64,000 nt of DNA from Arctopsyche grandis (lineage: Eukaryota > Arthropoda > Insecta > Trichoptera > Hydropsychidae), in assembly GCF_051622035.1 (NCBI RefSeq), contig NC_135365.1:27218001-27282000 (forward strand), given 5' to 3'. Numbering within the stretch: position 1 is the stretch's first letter; each line of letters starts with the position of its first letter. The notes beneath the pieces were generated by a model. That model was not told the DNA's origin, did not search any database, and worked only from the letters and a program-made list of their open reading frames with translations. The position numbers were made by a program, and so were the translations under genes. Positions 61,006 to 64,000 of the stretch are shown one piece after another.

Positions 61006-61765
61006 ATATGTAGAACCTCCACTATCTTCACTTCGATTATCCGGATTGTTGAAAACAAACACAAAATTTATGATTTTGCTTCTTTGAAACGCATAACATA
61101 AAAATTCGAAAATAAGACGGAGAAATGATTCAGTTGTCTTCAAAATTAAATAATCAAATGACGTTTGTTTCTTGAAAATTTTATAACGATTTAAGTATTT
61201 ATTTTAATATTACCAATATGGAAAAGACAATAAAAATAAAACGTATTGTATTATCATTAAAAGACAAATTATATATAATCAATGCTTTAAAAAGCGGTGT
61301 TTTGGGACGTATTTTGTCAAATAAATATGGTGTTGGAACGTCAACGATCTCGGATATAAAAAACAATGTGAATACAATATAAAGTTTACTGATTCTTTAC
61401 TGTCAGATAGTAGCCTAGAGCGTTAGGTTATGTTAAAATCAGGAAATTAAGAAGTCGAAGTGTGTATTTTTATGTTATTCATTGAAAGACGATCGTCTGG
61501 ACAGCCAATATCTGGTCCATTATTGTATTAAAAGTATTCACGATTTGGCAGCTTGAAAAAGAAAAGCTAACTTTAAGCAAAAATCCATAATTGAATTTCT
61601 TAATAAAGAATAATTTTATATTGATATTTATGTTATTATACATATATGTAAATGTAAACAAATAAAAATGATTTATACTGAATGTACACTATAAATCTTT
61701 TTTTCGATTATCCGGACTACAAACCTTCATCCCCATTTAGTCTGGATAATCGACGTTCTACTGTA
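61006..61765 (+). mobile_element. Internally deleted pogo/Tigger element
   Basis: The right end GATAATCGACGTTCTACTGTA and the left GTAGAACCTCC...CGATTATCCGGA are the recognised Tigger-type termini in inverted orientation. Only the start of the transposase remains inside. Confidence 0.75.
61218..61382 (+). pseudogene. CENP-B-type HTH fragment of a Tigger transposase
   Basis: A 54-codon ORF whose product contains LSLKDKLYIINALKSG and YGVGTSTISDIKNN, the psq/CENPB_N helix-turn-helix of pogo-like transposases. The catalytic DDE part is absent, so it is a deletion derivative. Confidence 0.8.
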
Positions 61766-62639
61766 TAGAGCTTTGTTTGAATTATTAAATCTTTTTTTTA
61801 AACAAGATTTGTTGGAATTATTAAATCGATAAAATGTCTAAAATGTCTATAGTGAGAAAGATCTGTAATGTTGGGAAAAATAAAAAGTGTAGCTGCTCTT
61901 CTACGAAATAAAAGGTAAAATGTTGCCAATACTGTGTGATATTCATGAATAAAATATCTAGCCAAGATGGATGTGACATCTGATTGTTAATATTATTTGT
62001 GTGCTATTTAAATGAATTTAGATAAATATGAAAGTGCAACTTCTGCAGTGAGTGTGCTATGAGATAGAAAGACGTTTATATTTAATATATGACCGATGTA
62101 GTCCGACCGCTGTACTCTGTGAGGTGGATTATATGCCATCTCGCTTGCACCTAACATATTACGCGATACAACCATATATACAACGAAAGCATTTAAATTG
62201 CAATTACCGCTTTAGTTAGTACGTTTAGATAAAAATATTGAGATAGAAAACCAATCCATATAAACGCGGTGAAATAAAAAATTTGCCAAATAAATGAAAA
62301 ATAGCACGGAAAAAAAATCCCTAAAAAAAAAATATATTTTTGACTTTTAAAATTCGCTAGACAATTAATTAGAAATATTTTAAAGCAATAAAATATAACC
62401 ATTAATAGGAAAAATATCTGACTATTCATTCCAATACTCACTTTGAGTGTAACAATCCTAAACTTTGAGTTAAAGACCGCAAAAGCCAAAAAACTGTAAA
62501 AATCGCGGATTTTTTTAAACGCTCATATCTCGTAAACGATCACCCACCAACAAAAATCAATATCATATTCGAATTAAGTGGGCAAACTTAGTAAAGATTG
62601 GCTAGTCTCCGCTCTGTTAACTCAAAAACGTGATTTTTT

Positions 62640-63640
62640 GTTGCTCAGTGTTATCAGAACAAATTTAAGCGGTCAAAATTAAATATTGAAATATTGTTTT
62701 AAAAAAAATTACTACTTCCAGTTTACGAATTCTATTCAAAACCTTATCTATTCAAAGTAAGTACATAAATAATACAAATATAAATTTTCAGCGCTGATAC
62801 GTTCAGTGGTGTGAAAAAAATCGCGTGGTCACAACATTCTCGACTTTTCTTCGTTTTCCTATTTATATCTTTGATTGAGGCAGAAGATAAGATATACATA
62901 TGTGTTTGTAATGCAATATAAATGTAGAGGTTTCTATGTTTAATTAAATTTATTGACCTAGGTGATAAATGCAATTCATACTGTTTAAATTCGTCGTTTT
63001 GCCAGAGATTGTTTTAAAATGGTAACGACAGAAGACCCAAATTTTCGACTGATGAACTCACTTCTAATAGGTGATATCACTAATTAAACGACAAATATTT
63101 GCTCGGTGTTGTAAAAAATTCGGCTGTGATGAAACCATGACATATGTATTTCAGGAAATAGAGAAGCATAAAAATTTGACAATGACAAAATTTGACAATG
63201 ACAAACATACGCGTTCACACATTCCGGCATATGAAAGCATTTTAGTAGTTTTGAGCACAAACCTTTTTTACTACTTAGTATCACTGTAAATGTAATACTA
63301 TACGCATAAAATATGTATAAATATGTAACTTAAAAGATAAAAACGAAATAATGAAATATTGTTTTAACAAAAAATTAACTACTTCCGGTTTACGAATTGT
63401 AAACAAAACCTTATCTACTCTATGTATAATATGTTAGTACACAAAGAATACAAATATATATTTACAGCTTGATGCGTTCAGTGGCGTGGAAAAAATCTTT
63501 TCTAAGAGGAAAATATCCCACTTGCGGTTCATTAAATTTGATTTTTTGTTTATTTTCATCCCATTGATACAAGAATTATAACTGAATTTTATTGCGAAGA
63601 GCACACATATTTAAAGGGTCGAAAAAAATAGTGTAGTTCA
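62640..63640 (+). pseudogene. Degenerate copy of the STAND-gene 5' region
   Basis: Sequence parallels 29440-30560: AGGCAGAAGATAAGATAT, TTTAAATTCGTCGTTTTG, then ATGGTAACGACAGAAGAC at 63019 (against ATGGTGACGGAAGAC at 29630), and TCACTTCTAATAG/GTGATA where the original has TCACTTCAAATAG/GTATGT. Several internal bases are lost and the donor is weaker. It is followed by GGTGTTGTAAAAAATTCGGCTGTGA and two copies of the CTTCCGGTTTACGAATT segment. The remainder of a paralogous gene, if any, would lie beyond the window end. Confidence 0.65.
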
Positions 63641-64000
63641 CCAAATGTTGAATAAGAATATTGATGTAAAAAATTCAAACGAAATTTTGGGACAATATAC
63701 TGGTTTTAAGTTTTTAATGAATCAAAAATATAAAACTGGTCGTATTAAAACATTTAATTATACATACATATATACATATATAGTTCCTAATGCCCTAAAA
63801 GACTGAAAAATTTAAACAAATATCGGTTCTTTACGATATTTGTGGAACCTTTCAAGCATCAAGAACAGATTGTGAACGTGGAATTATTTTTTTCTATTTA
63901 CCTATAGAATTACTACATGTATGCATATATTTTGCAAATATTATGTTTTGCGTTCAACAATATTTAAAAATACTGGTGGTCTGTAATACGTTTATTTTGC
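63641..64000. other. Window end, nothing recognised
   Basis: AT-rich sequence without an ORF of note, a known repeat or an RNA gene that I can support. Confidence 0.6.

Overview
The window is AT-rich, intron-bearing, transposon-laden eukaryotic DNA. It looks like an insect nuclear genome: GT-AG introns, (TA)n and CATATGTA-type simple repeats, degenerate TTAGG/AACCT motifs, RTE-type LINE, hAT, pogo/Tigger, tRNA-SINE and gypsy/errantivirus elements, and insect-type envelope-derived genes. I cannot fix the order or species from sequence alone. Coordinates of exons come from my own phase checks, not from transcripts.

Region 1 (about 2.6-19.3 kb, + strand) is a BCAS3/rudhira homologue. It has 11 constitutive coding exons whose phases all agree, followed by two mutually phase-compatible terminal exons: a 1.9 kb exon (7897-9773) encoding a long, acidic, Lys/Ser-rich tail, or a short distal exon (15575-15732) that resembles the vertebrate C-terminus. 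Its introns hold an inverted pair of dispersed repeats, a roughly 600 bp (AT)n tract, a hAT MITE with target-site duplication and a LINE scrap.

Region 2 (about 19.3-29.4 kb) has no host gene I can support. It holds a small MITE, hAT remnants (one with intact ends and an 8 bp TSD), an inverted pair of LTR-like segments, a tRNA-derived SINE, an RTE 3' fragment and a tandem repeat of about 155 bp.

Region 3 (29.6-37.5 kb, + strand) is the most interesting locus. It is a STAND-type gene with an N-terminal PD-(D/E)xK nuclease-like domain (Cap4/DUF4297-like signature), then an NB-ARC NTPase and an array of about 42-residue TPRs. This is the layout of bacterial anti-phage STAND/Avs-like effectors and of NLRs, here inside an insect genome. 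I propose two small 5' exons joined by consistent phase. The long exon is interrupted by one +1 frame change at 34606-34620. A degenerate copy of its first exon and flanks lies at about 62.6-63.6 kb, so it belongs to a duplicated family.

Region 4 (37.5-48.9 kb) is repeat-rich. It contains an almost full-length RTE-clade LINE with two in-frame stop codons.

Region 5 (48.9-59.6 kb) holds two minus-strand, long, intact ORFs related to insect retroviral/baculovirus F-type envelope proteins, without LTRs (candidate domesticated env genes). Next to them is a very young LTR retrotransposon: 466 bp LTRs differing at one base, GTAC target duplication and a tRNA-Leu-type primer site. It carries gag, protease and an envelope C-terminal part but no reverse transcriptase, RNase H or integrase, and has a canonical TTTAAAC -1 frameshift heptamer in the gag/pro overlap.

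Region 6 (59.6-64 kb) contains a foldback element, hAT and Tigger remnants, and the degenerate paralogue of the STAND-gene 5' end.
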